In this document: positions 1-35,850 of the stretch, piece by piece
How positions within the stretch are numbered: position 1 is the stretch's first letter
Layout of the letters: each line of letters opens with the position of its first letter
Assembly: GCF_964340395.1 (NCBI RefSeq)
Contig: NC_135555.1
Coordinates: 7,583,431 to 7,647,430 of the forward strand
DNA: 64,000 nucleotides
Source of the DNA: Glandiceps talaboti
Taxonomy: Eukaryota > Hemichordata > Enteropneusta > Spengelidae
Direction: 5' to 3'
Position numbers and translations under genes: made by a program
The notes under the pieces: model-generated
What the model saw: only the letters and a program-made list of their open reading frames with translations
What the model was told of the DNA's origin: nothing
Database searches by the model: none

Positions 1-98
1 CACAGTAACTATGGTATTTGATTTATATAGCAGCAAGGGTATCAAATAGAAATTAGGAGATTGATCATTGATTTATTGTTTCATGTGTGTATGTATGT

Positions 99-100
<2 letters not shown>

Positions 101-151
<51 letters not shown>

Positions 152-200
152 TGTATGTCTGTCTGTCTGTCTGTCTGTCTGTGTCTGTCTGTGTTTGTAT
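101..200. repeat. (TG)n / (TCTG)n microsatellite in CFDP1 intron
   Basis: An uninterrupted TG run passes into TCTG units. It lies about 100 bp upstream of the first visible CFDP1 exon. The long open frame across it is only the consequence of a stop-free dinucleotide repeat. Confidence 0.95.
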
Positions 201-296
201 CTGCATCTGTGTCTTTGTGTATGTATATATGTGTTTGCTGGCATCTGAAAGGACAGTGACATACTTAGCACATATCTGTATTTTCCTTTCTCAAAG

Positions 297-3200
297 AGTT
301 ACAGAACAGGTTGATGTTAATTCAAAGGAAGGCAAAGCATATTTAAAGCAGAAAGAAGCAGAGAAAGAAAGTCAGAAAGAAACAGAAAAGGGACAATCCA
401 GCGGAATTTCCAAACCAACTATTGTATCAAGGCTAGGATCGGGTGTACCAGGGTAAGTCAAAATAATTCAGTCTTGATTTATTCATACATATACCAAAAT
501 AAATTATTGTGACAAAATATTAAACCATCAGTTTTCTACAGTTTGATTACTTAATTGTTATAACTAGAACAAATCTGTCATGACTTTCAGTAAACAGGTT
601 CATAAGGTTGGAACTTCATATAATTAGTGATATTTGTTGATACAGAACCGATTGACTTTTTCCATACGTTTCAGCAGTGTGACAGTTGCCTACCTAAACT
701 GACAATAATTAGGTTCACCACTAGATGGCAGTGTGGGTGGATGGGTGGGTGGGTGGTTGGGTGGTTGATTGGTTGGTTGGTTGTTTGTTTGTTTGTTTGT
801 TTGTTTGTTTGTTTGTTCATTTGTTCATTCTCTGGTAAAATGACAGACTTGATTTCCCTGAAAACAAGACAGTGACTTGCTGAGTTTCTTTAAATATTTA
901 ATAATATTAATAAGCTTTAATATGGGAAAGTTTTGAGAGATTTGAATATTATTAACTTTAATTTTCAGGCAAATTGGCTGCTGAGGCATATTCTAACTTA
1001 GTATCTTCTGTCATCTTCATTTCTTACAGATTAAAACGACCAAGGGGTGGTCTCAGTGGTGTTCTTGGCAAAATAAACAAGAAGCCTAAAATGAGTACAT
1101 TGGTAAGTTAAAATATATGAAGTGTGTTTTCATTGTCACTTTACTATAACTACAATAACAATATATTTGAAATGCATGTATCAAGTCTTCACTAAATCTA
1201 ATACCATCTTCCTTGAAAGCACAACAGCTCGATGTTTCGTTTGCCCTCATCTAGGTATGTTAGAAATTAAAACAGAGGGAAGAAACACATATGTCAAGGA
1301 ATTGTCACTAAATGGTACAATATCCAATCAAGACACACAGGTCTTTCCATAGGCCATGACAATTGTAGACTGTACAATCACAGTCATTGGTAATGCACCG
1401 CATGCTGTGCCAATCCAGAATGTGTCAGTAGAATATGTGGAGCGCCACCAATGACTGCATTTTACAATCTTAGGAATCTATATCTGTGTTGTACAGCATC
1501 AATGGATGATGCAGATTTAAAGTGTAATAATCATCTGATTCACATACATACCTCAGAGTCCTAAATTTGGGAAACTTTGACAGTAACTATGGACACTCAA
1601 ACAAATTTTATGTTTGCATGGATATATACATGGTTAATGAAAGACTATCTTCCCCAAATGAACTTGTGTCATGCAAATAAACCAAATTCAACGTGATGGT
1701 GGGATGGGTAAGAGTTTGCATTGTAACCATGACGAGACGCATCATGTTTGTCAAAGAACAAAATGAACTTGCGTATCAGATGACCTCTGAACTTACCAAG
1801 AGATTCATCACATATACAATATTCCTAAGGTCAATGAAGCTAAGGTCAATGAAGTAACTACAGTAAATAGATATATCAAATCAATTTCAAAATCCTAAAA
1901 TTCATAGTTATCTTTATCATGTTACATCTCTTTATTTATGACTTTGTGCTGGGAAAGTGTTCTGCTGTAAATTGCAAATTGTAAATTTAGTTTTATCAGT
2001 GATTTTCCACGTGTACATCTACAGGTGAGGTTACAGTATGAAACAAAATACAGAGTAATGTTTTGTTGTTATGTCTGTTGAGTAGGGAACAAAAATTCTG
2101 AATAATTTTTAATTTTTCCATTTTTTATTCGTCATTTTTAACGCTACTACAGTCTGCTTTGAAACATAAATGTTATTATTTTTTGGGGGTTACTTATTTG
2201 TCTATTTCCAAGAGCACAAGTGACAAATCAAATTCCAAAGTTTATTTTGTCATGTACACATGGTAATAGAGCATCTGTATATGTAGTTCACAAACTCTGT
2301 AATTGGAGTCATGATGGGCGAATGGTTCATGTTGCAGATTCAAGCTCTGTCGCTACCATTTGTTTCTGAGTGACTAAAGGCCTTGGGCAAGATTGTGCCT
2401 CAGTCAACCCAGTTGTGTAATTGGGTAGGAGAGAGGTTGCAATGTGAATGCTTTAATCCTATGCACGTATAGAGGTTGCAATGGATTGTATGCATCCCAG
2501 GGAGTTGAGGAAGTATAAAGGGCTGTTGTGCCGCTATAGATCCATGCCAGGGGTAACAATTGTAAAATGCTTTGAGCATAGTGTGGGAAAGCGCTATATA
2601 AAAACCAACATTATTATTATCATTGTCTGTCTGTATTTTTCAGCAAAAGTCACATTTAGACTGGAAGTCATTTAAAGAAGATGAAGGGATTGAAGAAGAA
2701 CTAACTCAACATAACAAAGGCAAAGAAGGGTAAGATCTTTACAGTACCTTTAGAGAAATAAGAAGTGTGCACATGCACCTTGCAATACTTTTGAGATCTG
2801 GAATAGTTAAAATGGACTGAAGTTAATTGTAACTTTAGAGTGGTTTTAATAAAACCTGGAAAAAATAGGCTTTTGTGTCATTGCATTTTGTGAATTTTAT
2901 CAGCAAACAAATATTACAAATCTGAGACATAAACTAAAATGATTGTTATTACATGAGGTAGATTACACAAGTGTATGATAGCTATGCCTTTGTTTGGGGA
3001 TATCCCTGATTGTAATCAAGATAGTGTAAACACTGGATGAGGTTGGATGTGCTACTGAAACTTTTTTTACATCAACAGATGTCCATTGATAGCTTACATA
3101 TCGCAATAATAGATTTTAGTATTGAATCAAACTTTTGTTCCAAATGCAAACTTGAAAACTTTACCTGAAATTTTCAACTGCACACTTCAGTCTTTGTCAA

Positions 3201-3547
3201 CAGATTGACTCGCTGTTCAGCATGTGACCTTATGGATATGTGAGCCTAATAAGGTGACTGGAAGTTTATAAACTATAAAGTTTGTGTTTGGTGCAAAAGT
3301 ACAATTCAGTTGTATGGTTTACCAACACAGATGAATTTATATTTGAAAATAATAGTTTTAAATTGTGTCTTTGTTTTATAGCTTCCTTATAGTCAATCTA
3401 CCGCTGTGGTAAAATCTCTCAGTAATATCAACCATACATTTCTCTTGCAGGTATCTTGAAAAACAGGCTTTCTTGGAACGAACAGATGTCAGGCAATATG
3501 AAATGGAGAAAACTGTGCGCCTTGGTGTTAATAAAGGAAAGAGATGA
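297..3547 (+). CDS. CFDP1: CFDP1 (Bucentaur/BCNT-domain protein), last four coding exons, 5' part outside window
   Basis: Coding exons 297-452, 1030-1102, 2644-2729 and 3451-3547 join in frame (phases 2, 0, 2) with GT-AG borders and end at TGA 3545-3547. The first acceptor is the least certain (AG at 295-296). The peptide runs from a lysine/glutamate-rich linker into KRPRGGLSGVLGKI and KMSTL, then LDWKSFKEDEGIEEEL, HNKGKEGYLE and a terminal stretch with FLERTDVRQYEMEKTVRL. This is the BCNT-C domain in full, very close to vertebrate CFDP1. CFDP1 and yeast Swc5 are known as nuclear subunits of SRCAP/SWR1-type complexes that deposit histone H2A.Z. The acidic N-terminal half lies upstream of the window. 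A SINE lies directly before the third exon. No clear AATAAA is seen close after the stop. Identity is secure; the gene is incomplete only because the window starts inside it. Confidence 0.93.
453..1029 (+). other. CFDP1 intron with (GGTT)/(GTTT)n tract
   Basis: Intron between the first and second visible CFDP1 exons. It holds a G/T-only simple repeat at about 735-820 (GGGT, GGTT, then GTTT units). Nothing else is recognisable. Confidence 0.8.
1103..2303 (+). other. CFDP1 intron, no recognised element
   Basis: AT-rich intron sequence between the 24-codon exon and the SINE. No coding exon, RNA gene or clear repeat is visible. Confidence 0.7.
2304..2622 (+). mobile_element. tRNA-derived SINE with (ATT)n tail
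   Basis: The head, GAGTCATGATGGGCGAATGG, is followed by a B-box-like GATTCAAGCTC. The body has the phrase CCATGCCAGGGGTAACAATT and the tail has GGGAAAGCGCTATATAAA followed by ATTATTATT. A head followed by a conserved GCGCTATATAAA tail and a short trinucleotide repeat is the layout of many invertebrate SINEs mobilised by LINEs. Two further fragments of the same family occur here: a head at 54298-54352 and an inverted 3' part at 60634-60772. The tail stops about 20 bp before the 3' splice site of the CFDP1 exon at 2644. Confidence 0.7.
2730..3450 (+). other. Last CFDP1 intron
   Basis: It ends in a standard TCTCTTGCAG acceptor. A stretch around 3138-3235 (TTCCAAATGCAAACTTGAAA onward) is similar to 50548-50615 in a SACM1L intron, suggesting an old dispersed repeat. 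Nothing else is seen. Confidence 0.6.
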
Positions 3548-3733
3548 CAAAATGAAAACCATTCAAAACAGATGAACTATTGAAAGATAGAGAGTCATGA
3601 AAAATTTTAAAAAAGAGGAGCTTCAACCCAGACTACTTTTAAGATATTGGAAACAAAAATGATAGTTTTCATATATTGCTAAAAGATGTAAGCAGCATCC
3701 TGTTACTGCATAGAATGACCACAAAAAACATTG

Positions 3734-4090
3734 AAGCTGCACTAGCTGCAACTAGAACAATTTTAGAAAAAAAATTTTGTTAACTATAATGACTTAATTG
3801 TAATATTGTACATCCTTCAAAGTATTGAATCACCTGTGGGTAAACATTTTTAGTGTAGCAGTATGGTGCAATATATCCAATCAAATTGATTTTTTGGGTC
3901 ACATCCAAAAATCAGTGCCCCAATGAATCATATGATTTCAATATATTACTGTATACTACTTGTAGATAAAATAGACCTCTAATTGATAAGTACAATATCT
4001 CATTATTGGTATATTTTAACAAATTTTAGTGAAAATATAGTTTGTTGAATCGTCAAAAAAATAATACCCCAGTTACAGCTAGTGCAGCTT
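3734..4090. mobile_element. MITE-like element with 20-bp terminal inverted repeats
   Basis: The left end AAGCTGCACTAGCTGCAACT (3734-3753) and the right end (4071-4090) are inverted copies with 19 of 20 matches. The interior, 357 bp overall, is AT-rich with no ORF. It contains ATCAAATTGATTTTTTGGGT near 3880-3900. A diverged copy in opposite internal orientation lies at 57837-58229. It falls just downstream of CFDP1 and may be part of its 3' UTR. Confidence 0.75.
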
Positions 4091-4191
4091 TGATATCCCA
4101 AACTACAGTATAGGATGTTTTGTGAGCACAGAAATAGCTAGTGGATGCTACATATAAAACTGAATGTAAGTGTTATACTGATGAAAGGGTT

Positions 4192-4227
<36 letters not shown>

Positions 4228-5096
4228 TGTAAGATACCTTGTGTCTCTCACTCCTACTCTGGCTTCTCTTTGAAGTAGTATCTGGTAAGATGGCACAACA
4301 TGTTATTTCTTATTGAGTAGTCTGACTTGAGAGATGCAAAGTATTTCTACTGTTAGACTATTGATAAAAGGACAGAATCCCAGTCCCTCAGAAAGTAGTC
4401 TATGATACAACACAGCCCTTAGAGAAAATTATATGATAAAATCGCAAACACATGCTAGGGCTTGACACCCTTTAAATGTGTTTGAAAACATTTACTTAGC
4501 AATGACACGATGATAGTGTCCCTAGAACACATATTTCAACAAAGTGGCATGCATTTGAAACTGCAAGATTTGTTGTGTTATTCCACCCTCATCAGCCATC
4601 TCTTCCGAGGGATAGGCCAATGAGGGCGCCCTCATATGGCATATCTTACACAGACTACAGTAAATGCAGTAATTATCACAAATCTACAGGATGTGTTCGT
4701 TCTAAGATATTCAACTGATTTTTATGGATCTGTTACTTTTATGAATATTACTGCATTCCATAATGACCTTCTATTATTCAGTGTGTGTTGAGATTTATAC
4801 CTGAAGTGACATTTCCCATGGCTTGTATATGAGTAGCCTTGCTACAAAATCTGAATGAATAATGAATGAGTAAACGATAATCACTTTTCATTAACATTTA
4901 TTTGAAGTATGTTTTTTGACCAGTCTGGATGCCAACATGGTATCTTATTATCATCTCTACCCCAAAATCTAAAGAGATCTTCAGATTCAAACCAATGGAT
5001 AGCCTCTTGACTAGTTTTTGACAAAAATGATATCAAATGTTGAAAACTCTTTTAGTATGTCTCACTTATTCCATATAGATATGATAAATTTTATGT
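4091..5096. other. Intergenic, CFDP1 to BCAR1
   Basis: AT-rich sequence with a (TG)n tract at 4197-4222. No gene or RNA feature is recognised. Confidence 0.6.
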
Positions 5097-5402
5097 TGAC
5101 CATTTCCAACATTGTTCTGTCGGGTGATATGAGTTTGGCCATTTCCCATATTGTTTGGTGTGATGATCTGATTCTGAGCATTTTCCACATTGTTCTGTGT
5201 GTTGATCTGATCTGAGTATTTCCAACATTGTTCTGTCTGGTGATCTGGTTCTGAGTATTTCCACATTGTTCTGTCTGGTGATCTGGTTCTGAGTATTTCC
5301 ACATTGTTCTGTCTGGTGATCTGGTTCAAAGCACTTTCCACATTGTTCTGTCTGGTGATCTGGTTCTAAGCACTTTCCACATTGTTCTGTCAGGTGGTTT
5401 GA
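5097..5402. repeat. 38-bp minisatellite, about 8 copies
   Basis: The unit has the core CCACATTGTTCTGTCTGGTG followed by ATCTGGTTCTGAGTATT. The middle copies are nearly identical and the edge copies diverged. The open frames on both strands are repeat translations rather than genes. Confidence 0.9.
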
Positions 5403-5699
5403 TTCTGTATGTGAATCTACTCTATTTTGAGATAGTAAAGTATTGCATGCAATATTAGTTTTACCAGTACCATACATATATTGCCAAATATCTCACTGTA
5501 CTATGTAAATGTGCTCCAGAAAGTGCTCCAGAATAATTTAGGCTAGGCATATTAGCACAAGACAATACTCTCATTATCTATGGCATGTCAAATAATAAAT
5601 AAAGAATATTTAAAACAAATGTATGCCATTAGTCAAAATATTTTATTAGACCTGATATTAGACTGTAAGATACATTGTGTCGCTCCACCCTTATCACTC

Positions 5700-6650
<951 letters not shown>

Positions 6651-7560
6651 ATGTGATTCAAAGTTAAGTTTCAAAAAATGATTTTTGGTAAAATACAAAC
6701 AAAAAACCTTACAATATTCAAGAACTATTGGGCAGATTGGTCAGAAATTTGGTGATGTCCCAAAGGTGCCTCAATGAAGAATTGTTCAAGATGAAAGTCA
6801 ATTGTTAATTTGGAAATTAGGTTGCAAGAATTTGATACTTAGTCAAAAATCTTTATTTCCAAAACTACCAAATAGCTAAGTCCGAAATTTGTTGAAGAGT
6901 AGATGAGTTGTTCTTGAAAAGATGTCATTCAGTGCTGATATAAAATTTGGTTGGGATACTGCTAGAGGTGTGTCAATGGAAAAAGTAATTCAAAATGTAT
7001 AGACATAACTATTCCTAGCAACCAAGATCATGGCTTTAGCAACAATCAAATGTCAGCATCAACAGTGACTTATAGTGAAATAAATATGCATTTTTAGTAC
7101 AACTGAACTGAACTTGGTCAAAAAATCTATAATTCCAAAACTACTGAGCAGATTCAGCTGAAATTTAATGGAGATTCATCTTGGGATGTGTAGATGAACA
7201 ACATGATGATCCCATCAGAGATATCCAAATTAAGTCTAAAACTCTCAATTTTAGATGAAAATCTATATCTCGAAAATTACCAAGTGAATAGGCTGAAATT
7301 TTGCTGGGGTGTTTCTGAAAGTGTTATTCTACAGAGACTCAAATTATTTTGATACAACTGCCCCTAGCAACAAATACCATTTCCTTAGCAACAGGCGAAT
7401 GACAGATTAGATAAAGGTAGGAACACCTTTGGTATTTTATGTGAATTTTAACACCTTTGGTATTTTATGTGAATTCAAAATGAACACTAGTGTGCCAACT
7501 AACTAGGACGACATCCATAGCAAAAACCAAACAAGAGCGTCTTTAGCAAATATAACAATA
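6651..7560. repeat. Diverged repeat array, about four units
   Basis: The same phrase recurs near 6710, 6850, 7125 and 7265 in diverged form: AAAATCTATATCTCCAAAAC-like sequence, then a version of GAGCAGATT, then GCTGAAATTTGG-like sequence, with spacings of about 140-280 bp. Similar sequence, including GAAGAATTGTTCA, reappears at about 46258-46520. This is probably an old interspersed or satellite-like family; no coding potential is seen. Confidence 0.5.
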
Positions 7561-8339
7561 ATGATTTATATAAATCAACCCACTTATGCTCAATGGTGTC
7601 CTACATGCCATTATGTTACCTAGAGCCCTTATTTTGGTACTCATTTGTTTATAAGTCTTATTTCTTCTTTGATATCTGTTCGATCACATATTTTATATAT
7701 TTTTTATCAAGATTTTCAATGCCAAAAATTTCTAAACGATGTTAAACATCACATTTGGGCAATATGCCATACACCTTAATTCCTGGGGCAAATGGGTCAA
7801 ATAAACAACCGACAACCCGGTCTATGTAGTCTGGAGTTCTAAACTGGTACAGTATTTATGTATTAAAAACTTCATTACTAATACCATTTGTAATGAATTT
7901 TTTAATCCGTAATACGTACCAGTTAAGAACTGTAGACTATATCTTTTGTGAAGAGCCCGCATTGCAAATGCCCACGGGAACATAAATTCAGACAGGGTAT
8001 ACGGGATGCTCAATAAAAAAATTAACTGTAGTCAATGTCACCTTTCATGTGTTTATTATGTATAGTAAAATGTAAATTGGCCCTTAATAATTCATATGTA
8101 GTATTACGTACGTACTCATCAAAATTCACGGACAAAAGGTTGTTCATATTAATTTTTAAATTATTATTATTTTGATAAATATTTACTATTTTGTCATTTC
8201 TGTTTTCAATCTGTCAAAGTTTAAAAGAAACTTCCGTTTTATTTATTATGATGTTCACGTCCAATTCATTATCATTGCCATATTTGGAAAGTAAGGCGGG
8301 GAACTAACATCCTGCTACAAGACCAATGAATGAATACCA
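7561..8339. other. Intergenic, no recognised element
   Basis: AT-rich sequence upstream of the BCAR1 promoter region. No gene, repeat or RNA is recognised. Confidence 0.6.
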
Positions 8340-9250
8340 ATCGACGATGATTTTGTCCTTCATCTACACCCGAACCCGGATGACGTCATTCTCTTGTTAG
8401 GTTTGCTACGATTGAGAAAGCCATGCTATGATTGGTTTATGATGAGCTCCAGTTTCAAACGGGGAGCTTATATGAGTAGAGATATTTTCTGCTCGTATAT
8501 GCTTTAGGCAGTAATGCGTTCAATATACGAAGACAACAATAATTAAGGAAAATCGTCGGTTTTTAATAGGCCTAGTATTTAGTGGAGATTTGCTGTATTT
8601 TTATGTCGGCTTGGCAGTTTGTAATTGTCCAATCATAAAACGTTTTACTGAATATCCCTTGTTTACATCCGGGTACGTGATAGAGGAATGCAGACAGGAA
8701 TGAGAAGGCGTGAATAATGAACCAGCCCCATTGGGTTTATCATCTTCCTGGGATTTTCAGCAACCTACGTGTATAGGGTTTACTATTTTTGACCACGACC
8801 TGAAATTTGATCATTTCCTGCTGTCTTCCGTTGGTATTCTTGTCAACATTTAGGAGCTTGATCTGAGAGAGCTGACAGACCTTTCGTGTAGTATTGATCT
8901 GTACTGTCAAAATCGACTTTCTTCACTATGTTTTTCTATTATCGTAAATGACGTGAAGTCGTTTGCCGGTAGTCTAATTATTTTATTCGCTAGTGGTGCA
9001 GTGAATCGTCGAAGTGTAATCTATTTTCTTGAACGATGGTGGACTTTCTATGAATCGACCAATTGAGGCGGTACAAAGTGTTTCATTCATTTAGTACAAC
9101 GTTGTTGTTGTTCTAACCCACGTCTAATACGGTCTACCACCGTTCCTGTTCGTTCAGTGTAACAAGCGAGTTCGACACGGACAGCAAACAGTTTCACTTG
9201 GATTAAATTTCTACAACTGTTTTCTTAATTTCGTTTGCCGTATAACCAAA
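8340..9250 (+). promoter_or_regulatory. Probable BCAR1 promoter and 5' UTR
   Basis: Nearly 0.9 kb lacks simple repeats and is richer in CpG than its surroundings. It has a perfect palindromic CRE, TGACGTCA, at 8381-8388 and an inverted CCAAT box (GATTGG, near 8430). It leads directly to the start codon at 9251. The transcription start cannot be placed from sequence alone. CRE-type sites bind CREB/ATF factors; use here is an inference. Confidence 0.55.
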
Positions 9251-33409
<24,159 letters not shown>

Positions 33410-34108
33410 TCATCAAATGTCAATCTGTGCACAAGTATGTGATGGTCACACACCTATTTAAAATTGTCAGACCATAACAATGTCCAGTGAAGTCAACACA
33501 GCTATCAATTCTTCAGTGAGATTCTCCTTGTTTTTGAGACTTCCCAGTGTACAGTTACATGTACATGTGACATATTGTCAGCTCACAAACCCTCGTTGCA
33601 TGTTCTATGTTGTCAGCTCACAAATCATGATGTTTCTATAACACACCACCACCACACAGACAGACTGATGTGAAGCAGACCCTTGATTTCTCACAAATAA
33701 CACTTCTGACATGTACCTCAAGAATGACATTGGTAATGAAAGAGGCACAGAATAAACTTAAAATAATCGCTTCACATCAATGATGACACACTTTTAAAAA
33801 GATGAACACTTTGGTGTCAAAACGTGTTAATATAATTTATGAATGTAAGCTATTTTATGCTAGAAAAGCAGGTGAGAGTTATTTTGTCATTCATAGATAA
33901 CATTGTAGTGTTTAGAGGATAAAACTGTACTGCTTATAGCTATCAAGGACTTTGATATACAGATGCATGCCATTGTATGACAACATATACTGCATGCTCC
34001 ATGTTTTCAAACACTCTTAGTAAGTAAATTATTGTAGTGAACATACATAACATTGAGTAGTTGAGAGATACTTTCAAACTGCCAAACTTGTTGATAGTCG
34101 TTTTCGCA
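33410..34108 (+). other. BCAR1: BCAR1 3' UTR candidate
   Basis: Sequence after the BCAR1 stop, with the first AATAAA at 33751-33756. Further AATAAA hexamers occur downstream, so the true 3' end is unknown. Confidence 0.5.
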
Positions 34109-34371
34109 GTTCCAAGATGCATTGTGTGTGACGTCAATCTTTTGATTTTCTTTTGTCAACACTTGAAAACATGTTCATCATTAAACGATGTAAAGACATA
34201 TTGACCTCTTTAATTGTGAGCCAGTTTGTGGAACAAAGACTAAATGCGATCAATGGCAGAAACGAGTTTTGCGCGTAAACCTAGGGTACAGTCAGGTGAG
34301 CAAGGAGCGCATTCACAAGCCTGTGCACGTTAAAAATACATACCATTGTATGGGGAGATGCATCTTGGAAC
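34109..34371. mobile_element. MITE-like element with perfect 14-bp terminal inverted repeats
   Basis: GTTCCAAGATGCAT (34109-34122) and ATGCATCTTGGAAC (34358-34371) are exact inverses enclosing about 235 bp without an ORF. A clear target-site duplication is not visible. Confidence 0.6.
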
Positions 34372-35279
34372 AGGCAGCATGTCTGTGATATGATTTCATT
34401 GTCAGTTACCTTGTCTAGTAGCCATTACATATACGTGTATGTATGTATGTAGTAACAGAAACCAAATCTAACCAGATATGACATTGGACTTCACAGTAGT
34501 AAAGATATGTGGTTTAAGACTTTGTCCGAGACTTGTATATGTTTGTGGTTTTTTTAACAGAAAGACAGATGTAAGTGATTTCTCCTTGTTTTTGTTCATT
34601 TTAATCAAGATGTTGATGTTATTTAATGAATGTAACAGTAGCAGGAAGAAATCAAAATTTCAAAAGACTATTATTTTTATATTCACTAATGTGTACTTAG
34701 TTATAATATTGTGGGAACATTCTACCTGATGGTAGATGCTGGTTCACTTCTATTAATTTTCATTCAGGGTTTTATTATCATCTTGTTGGATCCTTGACTA
34801 GCAAACAAATCTTCGATTTCTATTGAAATTTCATCTATAAACAATTATCAAGGCCGGAGAACATTATGAAACCTGTCTCTTAGCAACACTAACACCAGTG
34901 ACCTCATAGCTATCATTGTTTCACAGTAGTATACATGTATATGGTGTCTTGGTGTGATTATTTCTGCTTAGTAGTAACGTTGTGTTGGTAATACGAAATA
35001 CAAAATCATTCCACTCTTTCTGCCATCTTTATTTCATTGGGTCATGGGTTAATATTTTCTCGGTCATTATTAAGTAGTATGTGAACACTCCAGTTCGGTA
35101 AAGTTAGTGTAGTATACCCGTAATCTTCATAATTGTACACCTAGACTTAACCACCAGATATACAGAGGGCACTGTACAGTCAAATAAATATGTTCAGTTT
35201 GAAATATATTTGTCTCTCCACTTGTTATCATCCATGCAAAAAAATCTCACAGTCTGTCTTCAAGCAGTGGCAACTTAAA

Positions 35280-35280
<1 letters not shown>
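34372..35280. other. Intergenic, BCAR1 to SMIM13
   Basis: AT-rich sequence with no gene or clear repeat recognised. Confidence 0.55.

Positions 35281-35318
<38 letters not shown>
35281..35318. repeat. (TA)n tract left of the hammerhead motif
   Basis: About 19 TA units. A matching tract lies at 35470-35514 on the other side of a 151-bp unique segment. Confidence 0.95.
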
Positions 35319-35319
<1 letters not shown>

Positions 35320-35467
35320 CTCGGTGAGTATCAATCTGCTATAAGACAGTGCTCTATACCGCAGTGGCAGAGCGTAATAGTTTTGGTAGTACTGGATGAG
35401 TGTCTGATGATCGCAATATGCGTGAAACTCCGAGTTACACCCAAGAAAGAGTTCCAGTACTACCAAA

Positions 35468-35469
<2 letters not shown>
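35319..35469 (+). mobile_element. Short unique segment between two (TA)n tracts, candidate retrozyme/Penelope-like remnant
   Basis: A 151-bp segment with no ORF contains the hammerhead-like fold (35382-35467), a small hairpin arm pair GCTCT/AGAGC near 35351-35372, and TAACTCGG (near 35318) complementary to CCGAGTTA (35430-35437). Hammerhead motifs are known in Penelope-like elements and in small non-autonomous retrozymes of animals. Assigning this copy to either is inference, as no reverse transcriptase is present. Confidence 0.5.
35382..35467 (+). ncRNA. Type I hammerhead ribozyme-like motif
   Basis: The conserved core CTGATGA (35404-35410) and GAAA (35424-35427) is present. Outer stem I is a perfect 15-bp helix, TTTGGTAGTACTGGA (35382-35396) with TCCAGTACTACCAAA (35453-35467). 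Inner stem I pairs GAGTGT (35398-35403) with ACACCC (35437-35442), one mismatch, leaving an asymmetric internal loop of the kind used for loop-loop contacts. Stem II is CGCA/TGCG with loop ATA. Stem III is ACT/AGT with loop CCG. Expected cleavage is after T35436 (triplet GTT). Weak points: a U-U apposition at the base of stem II where G-C is usual, and a very short stem III. No tandem second copy is seen. Confidence 0.72.

Positions 35470-35514
<45 letters not shown>
35470..35514. repeat. (TA)n tract right of the hammerhead motif
   Basis: About 22 TA units beginning 3 bp after the end of stem I. Confidence 0.95.
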
Positions 35515-35517
<3 letters not shown>

Positions 35518-35569
35518 CACAATTTGTATGGCTGCAAAATTTCAAGCAACACTTAGAACTTGTTGGAAT

Positions 35570-35850
35570 TATAGATAATCTAACACCAGGTGTAATACCA
35601 TCTATAGACAGTCTAACACCAAGTGTGTGTGTGTGTGTGTGTATAGTCTACAGACAGTCTAGCATTAAAACTATAGACAGTTTATGGACTGTCCAACACT
35701 AGGTGTATGTATACCTATAGACAGTCTGGCCTGAGAACTATAGACAGTTTATAGACAATCCAACACCAGGTGTATGTATAGCTATAGACATTCTAGAGCA
35801 AGAACTATAGCCAGTTTATGGACTATTGTATACTAGATGTATAGTCTACT
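35570..35850. repeat. Minisatellite of about 85 bp, three copies, with short (TG)n
   Basis: Units contain AACTATAGACAGTTTATGGA, then CAACACTAGGTGTATGTATA, then CTATAGACAGTCTA-like sequence. A short (TG)n expansion sits inside the first unit. Confidence 0.75.

Noticed and set aside
61-456. 131-codon open frame at the left end
   Set aside because: Its N-terminal two-thirds is translated TG repeat; only the part from about 297 is a CFDP1 exon.
35281-35514. Penelope-like or other retrotransposon ORF next to the hammerhead motif
   Set aside because: No reverse transcriptase or GIY-YIG motif is visible in any frame around it, so only the structured segment is called.
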